From positions 1 to 14,613 of the forward strand of contig DAYL01000014.1 in the NCBI GenBank assembly GCA_002508705.1: 14,613 nt of DNA, written 5' to 3'. Below are positions 7,539-13,905 of the stretch, piece after piece (position 1 is the first letter of the stretch; every line of letters begins with the position of its first letter). This DNA comes from Methanoculleus sp. UBA374 (lineage in GTDB: Archaea; Halobacteriota; Methanomicrobia; Methanomicrobiales; Methanoculleaceae). Both the position numbers and the translations under genes were made by a program. Under the pieces are notes generated by a model. The model did no database searches. It was not told the origin of the DNA and worked only from the letters and a program-made list of their open reading frames with translations.

Positions 7539-7543
7539 TTCAC
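6389..7543 (+). mobile_element. IS200/IS605-type (TnpB-only) element remnant
   Basis: The right end is recognisable: a GC hairpin (GGAAGCCCC...AAGGGCGGGG, 7511-7535) overlaps the tnpB stop and is followed by TAGTTCAC, the usual end layout of these elements. A related hairpin in the same orientation lies upstream (GGAAGACCCC...AGGGTGGGG, 6389-6414), followed by two perfect hairpins (6422-6444 and 6450-6470). No TnpA transposase is present and the left end with the N-terminal part of tnpB is missing, so the element should be unable to move on its own. Confidence 0.6.
6422..6470 (+). repeat. Two tandem perfect hairpins with 3-nt loops
   Basis: GGCACAACCC (aaa) GGGTTGTGCC at 6422-6444 is a perfect 10-bp stem. 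It is followed after 5 nt by GGAAGATGC (tcc) GCATCTTCC at 6450-6470, a perfect 9-bp stem. They lie between a right-end-like hairpin and the truncated tnpB. Hairpins recognised by a Y1 transposase are one possibility, a structured RNA another. Confidence 0.7.
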
Positions 7544-7720
7544 CCAAACTCGGCAGGGTATCTGCGTCGTTTTGGAACGGAACCTGCCCCTGTTCCGTCG
7601 GAGCCCCGTGGTAATATCAATACGCATTCAAACAACAGTTTGGGGAATAATTCAAGCGTCAAAATTCCCGAAAAATATGAGAAGAGAGTGCTTCTAGATC
7701 TTCAATCTGAACGTGTATGA
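7539..7720. other. Intergenic region after the transposon end
   Basis: No coding content. A small hairpin (CGGAAC ... GTTCCG, about 7578-7597) is visible. The first bases after the right end would serve as guide if an element-derived RNA were still made. Confidence 0.4.
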
Positions 7721-8284
7721 CTATTTCACTCCCATCTCGAGCAACCGGTTAGAACTTTCATCGAATGACTGATGGATTGTAAAGTATTGCACCCGTCCAT
7801 CGTTGATACACTCTCTGACTGCACGTTCTCTTTTACTCAAATCGGCTGTTTTACCGGTTTTAATCTCGACGAACACCACTTTCTGTACTTTCTCGCCGTC
7901 GGACAGTCCATCAAAGACGATGAGATCAACCGGAGTTCCCAAAAATCGTGCATCCTTTGGATTGTAGGGAAAGTCAGGAAAATACGGGATAAGGCACTCC
8001 GTAACCTTTCCACGGGTCACCGATTGACTCCGTTTTACCGCATCGGTGCGGATGTTTCCCTCTTCGTTTTGTCTCCACTGTTCAAATTGAATCATTGCTT
8101 TTTCGTCCGAAAGCCGTTCGAGCTCTTTTTCTTTCCATGTTTCAATATCTTCTCGCTCCTTCTGGCGCCAGGATTCAAATATTTCCCGTGCCTTTTGTTC
8201 GATTTGGCCTTGAACTTTAGAAAACTTGTAAAATAATACCAGAACCGCGAGGAATAACAAGAGGATTACAATCCACTCGATCAT
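7721..8284 (-). CDS. Membrane-anchored endonuclease related to archaeal Holliday junction resolvase
   Basis: A 187-residue protein with three parts: an N-terminal membrane helix (residues 4-19, VILLLFLAVLVLFY type), a charged, probably coiled-coil stretch (about 25-80), and a PD-(D/E)xK-type nuclease domain (about 95-187). The domain shows GTPVDLIVFDG with Asp120 and VVFVEIKTGK with Glu140 and Lys142, then KRERAVRECINDGRVQYF. This matches the Endonuc_Holl-type family (PF10107) by pattern; the substrate is not established. The membrane anchor is common in this family. It lies just outside the integrated element, 83 bp from its left repeat, so before integration it was the gene directly downstream of the tRNA. 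Confidence 0.75.
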   Translation of the reverse strand: MIEWIVILLLFLAVLVLFYKFSKVQGQIEQKAREIFESWRQKEREDIETWKEKELERLSDEKAMIQFEQWRQNEEGNIRTDAVKRSQSVTRGKVTECLIPYFPDFPYNPKDARFLGTPVDLIVFDGLSDGEKVQKVVFVEIKTGKTADLSKRERAVRECINDGRVQYFTIHQSFDESSNRLLEMGVK

Positions 8285-8367
8285 GATCTCTTAGGAAACT
8301 ATTTCGTCTCGGGAGATAGGCCTTTCTAACGGATTTTAGTTCAAAACACTAAAAACTGGCAAATACA

Positions 8368-8409
8368 TGGGCCCGGAGGGATTCGAACCCACGACCGCCC
8401 GGTTATGAG
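8368..8409 (-). repeat. attL: displaced 3' part of tRNA-CAT
   Basis: Identical to 12352-12393. It covers the tRNA from the anticodon loop to the discriminator base, but lacks the 5' half, so it cannot fold as a tRNA. The ATG at 8405 that opens the integrase C-terminal part lies inside it. Confidence 0.9.
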
Positions 8410-9541
8410 GCGAGAGGTTGAAACGTTTCCAGAGAAAATAAATCGGAGAGAATCGCGGGGAGATGCCTCTGTTTCCGGTGACGACCATTCTTATGTCTTT
8501 ACTCTCGAAGACTTAGAGTCTTATATCCGTGAAGCCATGCCAGAAGCGCGGCCCGCGACCATAAAGGGAGTTACCACGGCTGTTAAACAGTTTCTGACCT
8601 TTGGAGAGGCCATAAAGAAGAAGGTAGGCGCGCGAAACAAACTTGAGGCGCTGGAGGCCCGCGTGACGTTCTCGACGATAAGGGCTTACAACAACCACTT
8701 TAACGCACTCAAAAACGATACGGCATTTGACTACACAAGGGCGTTCCTGCTCTACTATGCCAAGAAGTGGGGAGATCCTGTTTTGCAGGCATGGGGAGAG
8801 TCGCTTGTTCACACATACCAGGAGCGTAAATCCCTCTTTGCCAAACCGGGTGAGAAGGCCTCTATTGAGTGGGGAGATGTAGAGAAGGATCTTAAGACCT
8901 ACTACTCTGTGGTGACCAGCCCGGCCACGAGGACCAAAGAACAGAGGACAACCGCTTTTAGGTGCATCGCTACGCTTCTCTTCGGTGTCACTACTGGAAT
9001 GAGGCCGGCAGAGATGGAACGTATTGATTGGGAGGAGATTAAACACGGCATAGAAAAGGGGTATTTCATCCTCACAGCCGAGAAGGCCAAGACCCGCGCC
9101 GACCGCGTGACCCCTATACACCCCGCGATAGCACCTTACTTGCAGGTGCTATCTCATCTCTACAAGAACAAACCCTTTGACACCCACAATTACCGGAAAT
9201 ATCGGGCGAGAGACGGAGCAACGCTTAACATCGGCCAAACCCGCAACTTTGCCGCGAAGTATTGGCCGGATAAATACCGCATCAAAGAGAAGATCCGCAT
9301 CGCCATCATGGGGCATGACGAAGGTCAGATCATGCGGGAGATCACGGCGGAAGAGAGGGAGGACTCTGTTAAAACCGAAGTCACTGATACGCATTACCGG
9401 AAGTACGGTATTGAAGAGATCACCGCCCACTACATGGAAACTGTAGGTAAGAATTTCCGTCCCATCCCGAAGGGGATAGACCTTAAGGTGATAGAGAAGA
9501 GCCTTGAAGGCGACATGAAATATAATGCCCTGAAAGAGTGA
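8405..9541 (+). CDS. SSV-type tyrosine integrase, C-terminal catalytic part (int(C))
   Basis: A 378-codon frame whose ATG lies within the left att repeat and is the complement of the tRNA anticodon. The catalytic domain of tyrosine recombinases is recognisable: Arg200 in TTGMRPAEM, a Lys in the EKAKTRAD region, Arg280 in GQTRNF (position of the HxxR box), His304 in MGHDEG, and a nucleophile candidate Tyr331 or Tyr334 in THYRKYG. The enzyme would recombine the 42-bp att core to integrate or excise the element. The frame is open upstream through the att repeat, and in the excised circle it joins in frame to 12173-12393, giving a 450-residue protein. In the integrated state no good ribosome binding site precedes 8405, so expression is doubtful, although all catalytic residues are kept. 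Confidence 0.87.
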   Translation: MRREVETFPEKINRRESRGDASVSGDDHSYVFTLEDLESYIREAMPEARPATIKGVTTAVKQFLTFGEAIKKKVGARNKLEALEARVTFSTIRAYNNHFNALKNDTAFDYTRAFLLYYAKKWGDPVLQAWGESLVHTYQERKSLFAKPGEKASIEWGDVEKDLKTYYSVVTSPATRTKEQRTTAFRCIATLLFGVTTGMRPAEMERIDWEEIKHGIEKGYFILTAEKAKTRADRVTPIHPAIAPYLQVLSHLYKNKPFDTHNYRKYRARDGATLNIGQTRNFAAKYWPDKYRIKEKIRIAIMGHDEGQIMREITAEEREDSVKTEVTDTHYRKYGIEEITAHYMETVGKNFRPIPKGIDLKVIEKSLEGDMKYNALKE

Positions 9542-9644
9542 CTGCCTCTCGCACCCTCTTTTTCCAGGCATGATTATCCGGCCCTCCTGAAGATCGCCCG
9601 GTATACGCAATCCTCAGAGGCGGTTTTCATCGAGAAAAGAGGAT

Positions 9645-9972
9645 TTAGCCGGCATTCTGCCGTATACCGTATCTGCCGTAGAATACCGTCGGTTTTGCAT
9701 TCGGAAAAATTCCTTTGATGAAGTCCCGTGCGGCTTCGGGTTCTGGGTCAGATTCGAATGCATAGAGCACGCCGCTGTTGCCGTGGGTGTAAAGATTGCC
9801 GTTGTTGATGGGCGAGGTTCCGCCACCTCCGGGATAGAACCAGATGACCTCTCCGGTGAAGGCATCGAGGCAGAACATCCGGTCGTAGTTCCAGACTGGC
9901 ATCGAATATGACTCCCCTCCCACGTAGACCTTGCCGTCTGCTATTGCGAGTGACCGGGTCCAGAGGTTTCCC
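9645..9972 (-). pseudogene. PQQ-type beta-propeller fragment
   Basis: The frame closing at 9645 encodes WTRSLAIADGKVYVGGES, then FCLDAFTGEVIWFYP and NGNLYTHGNSGVLYAF. These are two to three blades of a PQQ-like propeller, usually found in secreted or membrane-attached proteins. It has no start of its own: upstream of about 9972 the match ends abruptly, and another protein (the ribbon-helix-helix gene at 10125) occupies the DNA in a different frame. It looks like a host gene fragment captured by the element. Confidence 0.6.
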
Positions 9973-10125
9973 GGCCGCTTCCGCCAGGGCCGGACCGTGC
10001 ACGGTGATAGTGATGCAGGCGCGGAAGAACTCCGCACGCGACGAGAACCCCATGTACGGGATCTGCTCGTCGAGGATGGGGAGATCATACTCGTCCACGA
10101 AGAAATTCACCCGTATATCACTCAT
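9748..10125 (-). CDS. Ribbon-helix-helix-like protein with recombined C-terminus
   Basis: Starts MSDIRVNFFVDEYDLPI, then FSSRAEFFRACI, a pattern fitting a short ribbon-helix-helix DNA-binding domain. The ATG at 10125 overlaps the stop of the upstream small gene by 8 bp and is preceded by GAGGGT, so it is preferred over an in-frame ATG at 10161. After about residue 55 (near 9970) the frame crosses into the PQQ-propeller fragment in the wrong frame, and the remaining Arg/His-rich tail to 9748 is probably nonsense. So only the first 55 or so residues are original. Likely a truncated regulator; low certainty on function. Confidence 0.5.
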   Translation of the reverse strand: MSDIRVNFFVDEYDLPILDEQIPYMGFSSRAEFFRACITITVHGPALAEAAGKPLDPVTRNSRRQGLRGRGVIFDASLELRPDVLPRCLHRRGHLVLSRRWRNLAHQQRQSLHPRQQRRALCIRI

Positions 10126-10282
10126 CTTGACCCTCTTGCGAATACTGCTCTGGGTGTTCATCCAGGTGGTTCCTGATGAGTTTCATGATCGTAGGGCTGG
10201 CATTAGATGGATGCACAGCCTTAAATTTCGACCATACCTCTTTGTTTCTCTGGCTTACAGAGAGCGTGATGTTTTCAGCCAA
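10118..10282 (-). CDS. 54-residue regulator-like protein, TTG start
   Basis: Begins at TTG 10282, preceded by GGAAGGAG 8 bp upstream, and encodes MAENITLSVSQRNKEVWSKF and so on, with PTIMKLIRNHLDEHPEQY near the end. Strand-helix-helix spacing suits a small ribbon-helix-helix protein. The stop (10118-10120) overlaps the start of the next gene, a coupled two-gene operon. A palindrome at 10317-10335 sits at promoter distance and may be its operator. The coding signal (start site, coupling, amphipathic pattern) is good; the exact function is not known. Confidence 0.55.
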   Translation of the reverse strand: MAENITLSVSQRNKEVWSKFKAVHPSNASPTIMKLIRNHLDEHPEQYSQEGQDE

Positions 10283-10316
10283 GTCTCAACTCCTTCCGCG
10301 AAGTGCGGATTGTTAT

Positions 10317-10335
10317 CAGTGCTGTTAAAGCACTG
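10317..10335. promoter_or_regulatory. Palindromic operator/promoter candidate between divergent regulators
   Basis: CAGTGCT (gttaa) AGCACTG is a perfect 7-bp inverted repeat. Read on the - strand its centre, CTTTAAC, is TATA-like and lies about 40 bp before the TTG at 10282. A ribbon-helix-helix dimer pair bound here could repress the - strand operon. The TATA-like TTTATA at 10375-10380, 33 bp before the ATG at 10413, would serve the + strand gene. Confidence 0.45.
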
Positions 10336-10412
10336 CATACACGAGTATGTTGCACATGTATTTATGAGTGTTGTTTTATATCGCCTGCCGCCTACCAGAT
10401 ACTTAGAGAAAA

Positions 10413-10655
10413 ATGGGATCAGAATCGAAGAAATATCAAGTCGCGTGTCGTGTGAGTAGGGAAATATATGGAAAAGTAAAGGCCCTAACTCAAGGAGAGG
10501 ACCCGCCGTTTGAGAGCGTCAGCGAATATCTCTACAGCCTCATCATGGCAGACCTTGGACGCCGGGAAATGGGTGTTGACGTAGTAGCCTACCAGTTACT
10601 CGAACTTCTGAAAAAACCTGAGATCCAAGCAGAGATTAAGCGCCTTCTGAAGTAG
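10413..10655 (+). CDS. Ribbon-helix-helix-like DNA-binding protein
   Basis: An 80-residue protein. KKYQVACRVSREIYGKVKAL gives a beta-strand and first helix, and ESVSEYLYSLIMADL the second helix of a CopG/Arc-type ribbon-helix-helix fold. A second helical part (VAYQLLELLKKPEIQAEIKRLL) may dimerise or contact a partner. Such proteins act as autoregulators, antitoxins or plasmid copy-control factors. The TATA box at 10375-10380 suggests a leaderless or short-leader transcript. It is divergent from the two small genes at 10118-10282 and 9748-10125, and its 3' end abuts the repeat-rich region at 10658-10899. Confidence 0.65.
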   Translation: MGSESKKYQVACRVSREIYGKVKALTQGEDPPFESVSEYLYSLIMADLGRREMGVDVVAYQLLELLKKPEIQAEIKRLLK

Positions 10656-10657
10656 GC

Positions 10658-10899
10658 ATGTATTTTGAGTAATGAGTAATGAGTAAGACTCACTTCTGTT
10701 CTAGGGGATATCCCCATAATTTTCTGACTGATATCAGTTCCTCACGCAGTTGTTATCAGAGACTATATATACAAAGAATAACATATGCTACAACGCGATG
10801 TGAATAACACACCCCTCCTCGGGGTGGAGGGTGTGAACCGAACAGACCCCCATACATCTTTTTTCTGAACTTCACTCTTACTCATTACTCAAAATACAT
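10658..10899. repeat. Long-range inverted repeat enclosing palindromes: candidate origin region
   Basis: ATGTATTTTGAGTAATGAGTAA at 10658-10679 recurs inverted, without mismatch, at 10878-10899. The left arm continues into three GAGTAA(T/G) units (10668-10687). Between the arms lie two perfect 12-bp palindromes (GGGGATATCCCC at 10704-10715 and ACTGATATCAGT at 10727-10738), an AT-rich stretch (about 10755-10795) and a hairpin with a 10-bp stem (10808-10835). There is no coding content. The set resembles a plasmid replication origin; a transcription terminator for the gene at 10413 is an alternative for parts of it. Confidence 0.5.
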
Positions 10900-10927
10900 A
10901 CGTGGGTGAGAGGGTAAGACCCGGCCA

Positions 10928-11158
10928 TCAGGCAGGGTCATTTAGGATTTCTTTTATCCGTCCGATAATAGCAGGTGACAACAGCGCCCGGACGAGTGGA
11001 TCGTTGTAGTTTATATGTGCATCTCTGTGCCCCCGTGCGTCGGAGTACTGCCCGTGAAGGCTCTCCTTCGCCATACCTTTTGCGCGCCTATGATCAGGTT
11101 CCGGGGTCACGGCCGCACATCGTTCCGATGATGCTTTCAGGGTCATAGGCGAACCCAT
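10928..11158 (-). CDS. Small hypothetical protein
   Basis: A 76-residue frame with no recognised family. The C-terminal half (HINYNDPLVRALLSPAIIGRIKEILNDP) has the look of a real amphipathic protein; the N-terminal half is less convincing. It starts at ATG 11158 or 11146, with no ribosome binding site. It is divergent from the genes after 11352. Confidence 0.35.
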   Translation of the reverse strand: MGSPMTLKASSERCAAVTPEPDHRRAKGMAKESLHGQYSDARGHRDAHINYNDPLVRALLSPAIIGRIKEILNDPA

Positions 11159-11351
11159 TAAAAGGATAGGGTGGTCTTTGCGGTTAAATCCCCAACCGTG
11201 CGGTGTGAAAGTGAAAGAGTGTTAAAGCAACTTTTGTTGCATATCAGACTTGCATTGCAAGCCTGCATAGCGCCTTTAGTTGCGCGGTCCCGGCCTGACT
11301 ACTTCACCCCCGCCCAAAACTATATCTTTCCAGATACAGACATCATCCTGT

Positions 11352-11522
11352 ATGCCGACGAAGACGGTAGTCGAGCGGAAGAAGGCAACCCCGAAGACTA
11401 AAAAAACCCTTACTCAGGCTGAAATCCAGGCCAGCAAGGACAGACTGCACGCAGATATACGGGAATCTAGATCGGGCGGATATGTCCCTCTTTCTGAAAT
11501 CGAAAAGAAATTAGGGCTATAA
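11352..11522 (+). CDS. Antitoxin-like small protein, convergent on the toxin gene
   Basis: A 56-residue, lysine-rich protein: MPTKTVVERKKATPKTKKTL followed by TQAEIQASKDRLHADIRESR and SGGYVPLSEIEKKLGL. The RSGGYVPLSEIEKKLGL end is like that of antitoxins that cap RelE/ParE-type toxins. The frame is open upstream to 11280, but the earlier residues are not protein-like, so the ATG at 11352 is chosen. Its stop overlaps the stop of the - strand toxin gene by 6 bp, an unusual tail-to-tail arrangement. Whether it pairs with that toxin or is an orphan is open. Confidence 0.5.
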   Translation: MPTKTVVERKKATPKTKKTLTQAEIQASKDRLHADIRESRSGGYVPLSEIEKKLGL

Positions 11523-11831
11523 ATCAAGGTGCGGGTACATCTGATGGGCCTTCGTGAAGGTCACAATCAGATCGACCCCGACAAATGTTTTTTCCTTCGT
11601 TTTCACCACCCTATAGAATACAGTATATCCCCGTTGAACGTGTAATCGGTGGAGGTACCTTTCCCCCTTCATCTTCTTTTTATCACACTGTTGTATCCGG
11701 TCGAAGAGGTGTTCACCCAGGCAAGATTTGATCGTCTCGATGATTAGTGCTGCATCCCTCGGGTTCCTCTTCCCGAGTTTCACAAGATATTTCTCTACCC
11801 CCTTTGCCCCCATAATCTCATATTTCGTCAT
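11517..11831 (-). CDS. RelE/ParE-like toxin
   Basis: A 104-residue basic protein with the small toxin pattern: MTKYEIMGAKGVEKYLVKLG (strand and helix), a helix with RDAALIIETIKSCLGE, then HRLHVQRGYTVFYRVVKTKE (beta strands with the YTVFYRV core) and a C-terminal TFTKAHQMYPH. RelE-type proteins cleave mRNA on the ribosome; ParE-type proteins poison gyrase, and sequence alone does not decide here. The gene starts 9 bp after the stop of a 52-residue antitoxin-like gene, with GGGAGG as ribosome binding site: a standard antitoxin-first operon, likely stabilising the element. Confidence 0.65.
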   Translation of the reverse strand: MTKYEIMGAKGVEKYLVKLGKRNPRDAALIIETIKSCLGEHLFDRIQQCDKKKMKGERYLHRLHVQRGYTVFYRVVKTKEKTFVGVDLIVTFTKAHQMYPHLDL

Positions 11832-11840
11832 GCGCCTCCC

Positions 11841-11999
11841 TCAGACCTCGACGCCCCGTGCACGCAGCGCGGCGATCACACCCTGCTCTGCGGCCTCTGA
11901 CATGGGGATACGCTCCTCTCTTGCGAGGAGGTAGACATTCTCACGGATGTAGATGGATGTCTGCTGAAATACCTCTCCCTTTGCGTTGATTCTCTTCAT
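11841..11999 (-). CDS. 52-residue antitoxin-like protein
   Basis: Starts at ATG 11999 and reads MKRINAKGEVFQQTSIYIRE, then NVYLLAREERIPMSEAAEQG and VIAALRARGVEV. The strand TSIYIRE followed by two helices is a ribbon-helix-helix pattern, as in antitoxins that bind their own operator. It lies directly upstream of the RelE/ParE-like gene with 9 bp spacing. A TATA-like TCTTTAAGA lies about 26-34 bp before the start (about 12025-12033), giving a leaderless or short-leader transcript. Confidence 0.6.
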   Translation of the reverse strand: MKRINAKGEVFQQTSIYIRENVYLLAREERIPMSEAAEQGVIAALRARGVEV

Positions 12000-12035
12000 A
12001 GCCTGTACGTGGTGGGTATTGCCTCTTAAAGAAGT

Positions 12036-12073
12036 AGCAACAAAACAGCGGGGGCCTCCCCCGTTTTGTTGCT
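12036..12073. repeat. Strong hairpin between divergent genes
   Basis: AGCAACAAAA (12036-12045) pairs with TTTTGTTGCT (12064-12073), and inside them CGGGGG pairs with CCCCCG around a CCT loop, with a 3-nt bulge on one side. It lies just upstream of the TATA-like box of the toxin-antitoxin operon and ahead of int(N). It may be an operator, or a terminator that insulates the two. Confidence 0.6.
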
Positions 12074-12113
12074 ATCCCGTTAAGCCCCCTGCGCAGAGAT
12101 AAGTTACCTGAGG

Positions 12114-12145
12114 CTGTGCAGACAGATACAGCACTGTGCGGACAG
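12114..12145 (+). promoter_or_regulatory. Two 12-bp direct repeats upstream of int(N)
   Basis: CTGTGCAGACAG (12114-12125) and CTGTGCGGACAG (12134-12145) are 20 bp apart, close to two helical turns, and end 27 bp before the ATG at 12173. This spacing suits a regulator binding one DNA face. Confidence 0.45.
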
Positions 12146-12172
12146 TAGAAAAGAAAGCGGAGAAAAGAGAAA

Positions 12173-12406
12173 ATGGCAAACGAAAAGAAATACGAGCGAA
12201 AGAGGAGAAGATTGAACATCACCCTATCAGATCAGGCGCATGAATTTCTAAAGAACCGGGTTACGAATGCGTCTAAATTCATAGAACAGTTAATAATTAG
12301 CGCTGAACAGGGCATTCAAGCCACGATTGTGACCCTTTCCCCGATTAAAGGTGGGCCCGGAGGGATTCGAACCCACGACCGCCCGGTTATGAGCCGGGCG
12401 CTCTGA
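12173..12406 (+). CDS. SSV-type integrase, N-terminal part (int(N)), ribbon-helix-helix-like
   Basis: In the integrated state a 77-residue frame. Residues 10-45 (RKRRRLNITLSDQAHEFLKN, then NASKFIEQLIISA) fit a ribbon-helix-helix domain. Residues 60-73 (GPGGIRTHDRPVM) are encoded by the att repeat, the antisense of the tRNA 3' half; after it the frame runs into the tRNA 5' half (SRAL) and stops. In the excised circle the same ATG codon (12389) continues into 8410 and on to the catalytic domain. GGAG at 12159-12162 is a usable, slightly distant ribosome binding site. The whole integrase can thus be made only from the circle, the known behaviour of SSV-type integrases. Confidence 0.8.
   Translation: MANEKKYERKRRRLNITLSDQAHEFLKNRVTNASKFIEQLIISAEQGIQATIVTLSPIKGGPGGIRTHDRPVMSRAL
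12352..12393 (-). repeat. attR: 42-bp repeat within the tRNA gene
   Basis: The copy that restores the tRNA 3' half after integration, identical to 8368-8409. It was brought in by the element. Confidence 0.9.
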
Positions 12407-12426
12407 CCGGACTAAGCTACGGGCCC
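12352..12426 (-). tRNA. tRNA with anticodon CAT (probably Ile2 or elongator Met)
   Basis: Read on the - strand: acceptor GGGCCCG/CGGGCCC with discriminator A, D arm GCTTAGTCCGGTCAGAGC, anticodon stem CCCGG/CCGGG around CTCATAA, and T arm GTGGG TTCGAAT CCCTC. Length 75 nt, no intron. CAT occurs in initiator Met, elongator Met and Ile2 (modified C34). The acceptor GGGCCCG and A73 resemble archaeal isoleucine tRNAs, so Ile2 is my first guess. A TATA-like CATTTATATG at 12505-12514 lies upstream but rather far (about 80 bp). Confidence 0.88.
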
Positions 12427-12552
12427 GGAAACAAACGCCCAGGTCCACGAGATCGGGGAACGACGTGAAATACTCCGGTTCCTCACATCCGGAAAGACCA
12501 TGGTGCATATAAATGTCGCCCTTGAATGATAAATACGTTGTGCGCGCCGCCC

Positions 12553-13905
12553 TTACCCCTCCCGCGTCGCCTCCTCAGCGCCCCGGACGACCGAGAGCAC
12601 CTCCTGTTTCTTCTCGTCGAGGAGGTCCCGCGTCTCCGCCTCCAGGTTCAGCCGCACCACCGGCTCGGTGTGGGATGGACGGATGTTGAACCACCAGTCC
12701 GGGTAGTCCACCGTCAGCCCGTCGAGACGGTCGAGGTCTGCGTCCCGATAGTGCGCTGCAAGCGCCGAAAGAACCGCATCGGGCCTGCTCACCCGGAGGT
12801 TGATCTCCCCGGTCGAGGGGTAGCGGTCCAGCGGCCTGATGAGTTCGGAGAGCGTCCGACCGCTCGCGGCGAGGATGTTCGCAACGTACACCATCGTCAG
12901 GAGCCCGTTGTCGGTGAAACCCATCTCCCGGTAGTAGTAGTGTCCGGAGAGTTCCCCGGCGAAGATTGCGTTCTCCTCCCGCATCCGGGCTTTGATAAAG
13001 GCGTGGCCGACCCTCGAGCGGACGCCCCGCCCCCCGGCCTCCCTGATCACCTCCGCGACGGCCCGGCTCGACCGGAGGTCGTAGAGGATCGTCGCTCCCG
13101 GGTTCTCCTCGAGCAGGAACTCCGCGATGAGTCCGGTCACCAGGTCCTCCCGGACGTGCTCGCCCCACTCGTCGATAAACCCGCACCGGTCGGCATCGCC
13201 GTCGAACGCCGCCCCCATATCCGCTCTTTCCGTCACCACCCGGTCCTGGAGGGCCCCGGTGGTCCCGGGGTCGAGCGGGTTTGCGTGGTGGTGGGGGAAC
13301 CGCCCGTCGGGGTCCAGGTAGAGCGGGATAAGCCGCCACGCCGGGACCCGGGAGAAGAGGAGGGGCACCTCAGGCCCGACCATCCCGTTCCCCGCGTCCA
13401 CCACGACCGTGAGCGGCCGGGGGTTCCGGACGAATCCGGCCACCTTCCCGATGTAGGAGTCCAGCATATCGACCTTGCGGCAGGACCCGCCGGCGCGTAC
13501 TGCCGGTTCTTCCCCGGCCATCGTCTCGAGGAGCGGCAGCCCCCGGTCCCCGGAGAGCGGGACTGCGTCTTTCCCGGCGAGTTTGAGCCCGTTCATTTCC
13601 CCCGGGAGATGGGAAGCCGTCACCATCGCCCCGCCGTCGAACCCTCCGGCGATGACGGCGTAGTTGAGGAGTGGGGTGCTCACCCGTCCCGCATCGGCGA
13701 CCTCCACCCCTGCTTCAACCGCCCCCTCGACAAACGCCCGGGAAAGCGATTTCGACGAAAGCCGCATGTCCCGCCCGACGACGACCCGCTCCGCCGCAAG
13801 GAGCCGGACGAAGGCGTTCCCGATCCTCTTCGTCGTCGTTTCGTTGAGTTCGTCCGGGTAGCGCCCCCGGATATCGTATGCCTTGAAGATCCCCGCCACG
13901 CTCAC
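12553..13905 (-). CDS. manB: Phosphomannomutase/phosphoglucomutase
   Basis: A 450-residue alpha-D-phosphohexomutase of usual length that interconverts 1- and 6-phosphorylated hexoses for glycan and sugar-nucleotide synthesis in the cytoplasm. The phosphoserine loop is [11 protein letters not shown] with Ser98 (Leu where TASHNP is usual), the Mg site is DGDADR (235-240), the sugar-binding loop GELSGH (317-322), and the phosphate-binding loop [10 protein letters not shown] (409-418). The GTG start overlaps the upstream cysteine desulfurase stop as GTGA and is preceded by GGGGGAGG, so the two are translationally coupled. Whether mannose or glucose is preferred cannot be told from sequence. Confidence 0.88.
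   Translation of the reverse strand: MSVAGIFKAYDIRGRYPDELNETTTKRIGNAFVRLLAAERVVVGRDMRLSSKSLSRAFVEGAVEAGVEVADAGRVSTPLLNYAVIAGGFDGGAMVTASHLPGEMNGLKLAGKDAVPLSGDRGLPLLETMAGEEPAVRAGGSCRKVDMLDSYIGKVAGFVRNPRPLTVVVDAGNGMVGPEVPLLFSRVPAWRLIPLYLDPDGRFPHHHANPLDPGTTGALQDRVVTERADMGAAFDGDADRCGFIDEWGEHVREDLVTGLIAEFLLEENPGATILYDLRSSRAVAEVIREAGGRGVRSRVGHAFIKARMREENAIFAGELSGHYYYREMGFTDNGLLTMVYVANILAASGRTLSELIRPLDRYPSTGEINLRVSRPDAVLSALAAHYRDADLDRLDGLTVDYPDWWFNIRPSHTEPVVRLNLEAETRDLLDEKKQEVLSVVRGAEEATREG

Larger units (their letters stand above)
8368..12393 (+). mobile_element. Integrated SSV-type element in a tRNA gene (3,984 bp unit)
   Basis: Two perfect 42-bp direct repeats (8368-8409 and 12352-12393) lie exactly 3,984 bp apart. 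The right copy is part of an intact tRNA gene; the left is the displaced original 3' end of that tRNA. Between them are a tyrosine integrase at one end, its N-terminal part at the other, and small regulatory and toxin-antitoxin genes. DNA composition is less GC-rich than the core genes at 12553-14613. No structural virus genes and no recognisable replication protein are present, so it is a minimal plasmid-like or satellite-like element, or a reduced remnant. Confidence 0.88.

Noticed and set aside
8513..9121. 202-residue frame opposite the integrase
   Set aside because: Antisense of a clearly recognisable tyrosine recombinase.
9908..10459. 183-residue + strand frame across the regulator region
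   Set aside because: It runs antisense to the coupled genes at 9748-10282 and across the promoter palindrome; composition is not protein-like.
11171..11401. 76-residue + strand frame starting at GTG 11171
   Set aside because: No start signal; overlaps the better-supported antitoxin-like gene in another frame. A weak real gene cannot be excluded.
11941..12222. 93-residue - strand frame over the hairpin and int(N) start
   Set aside because: It crosses the strong hairpin at 12036-12073 and the antitoxin start region; no motif or start signal.
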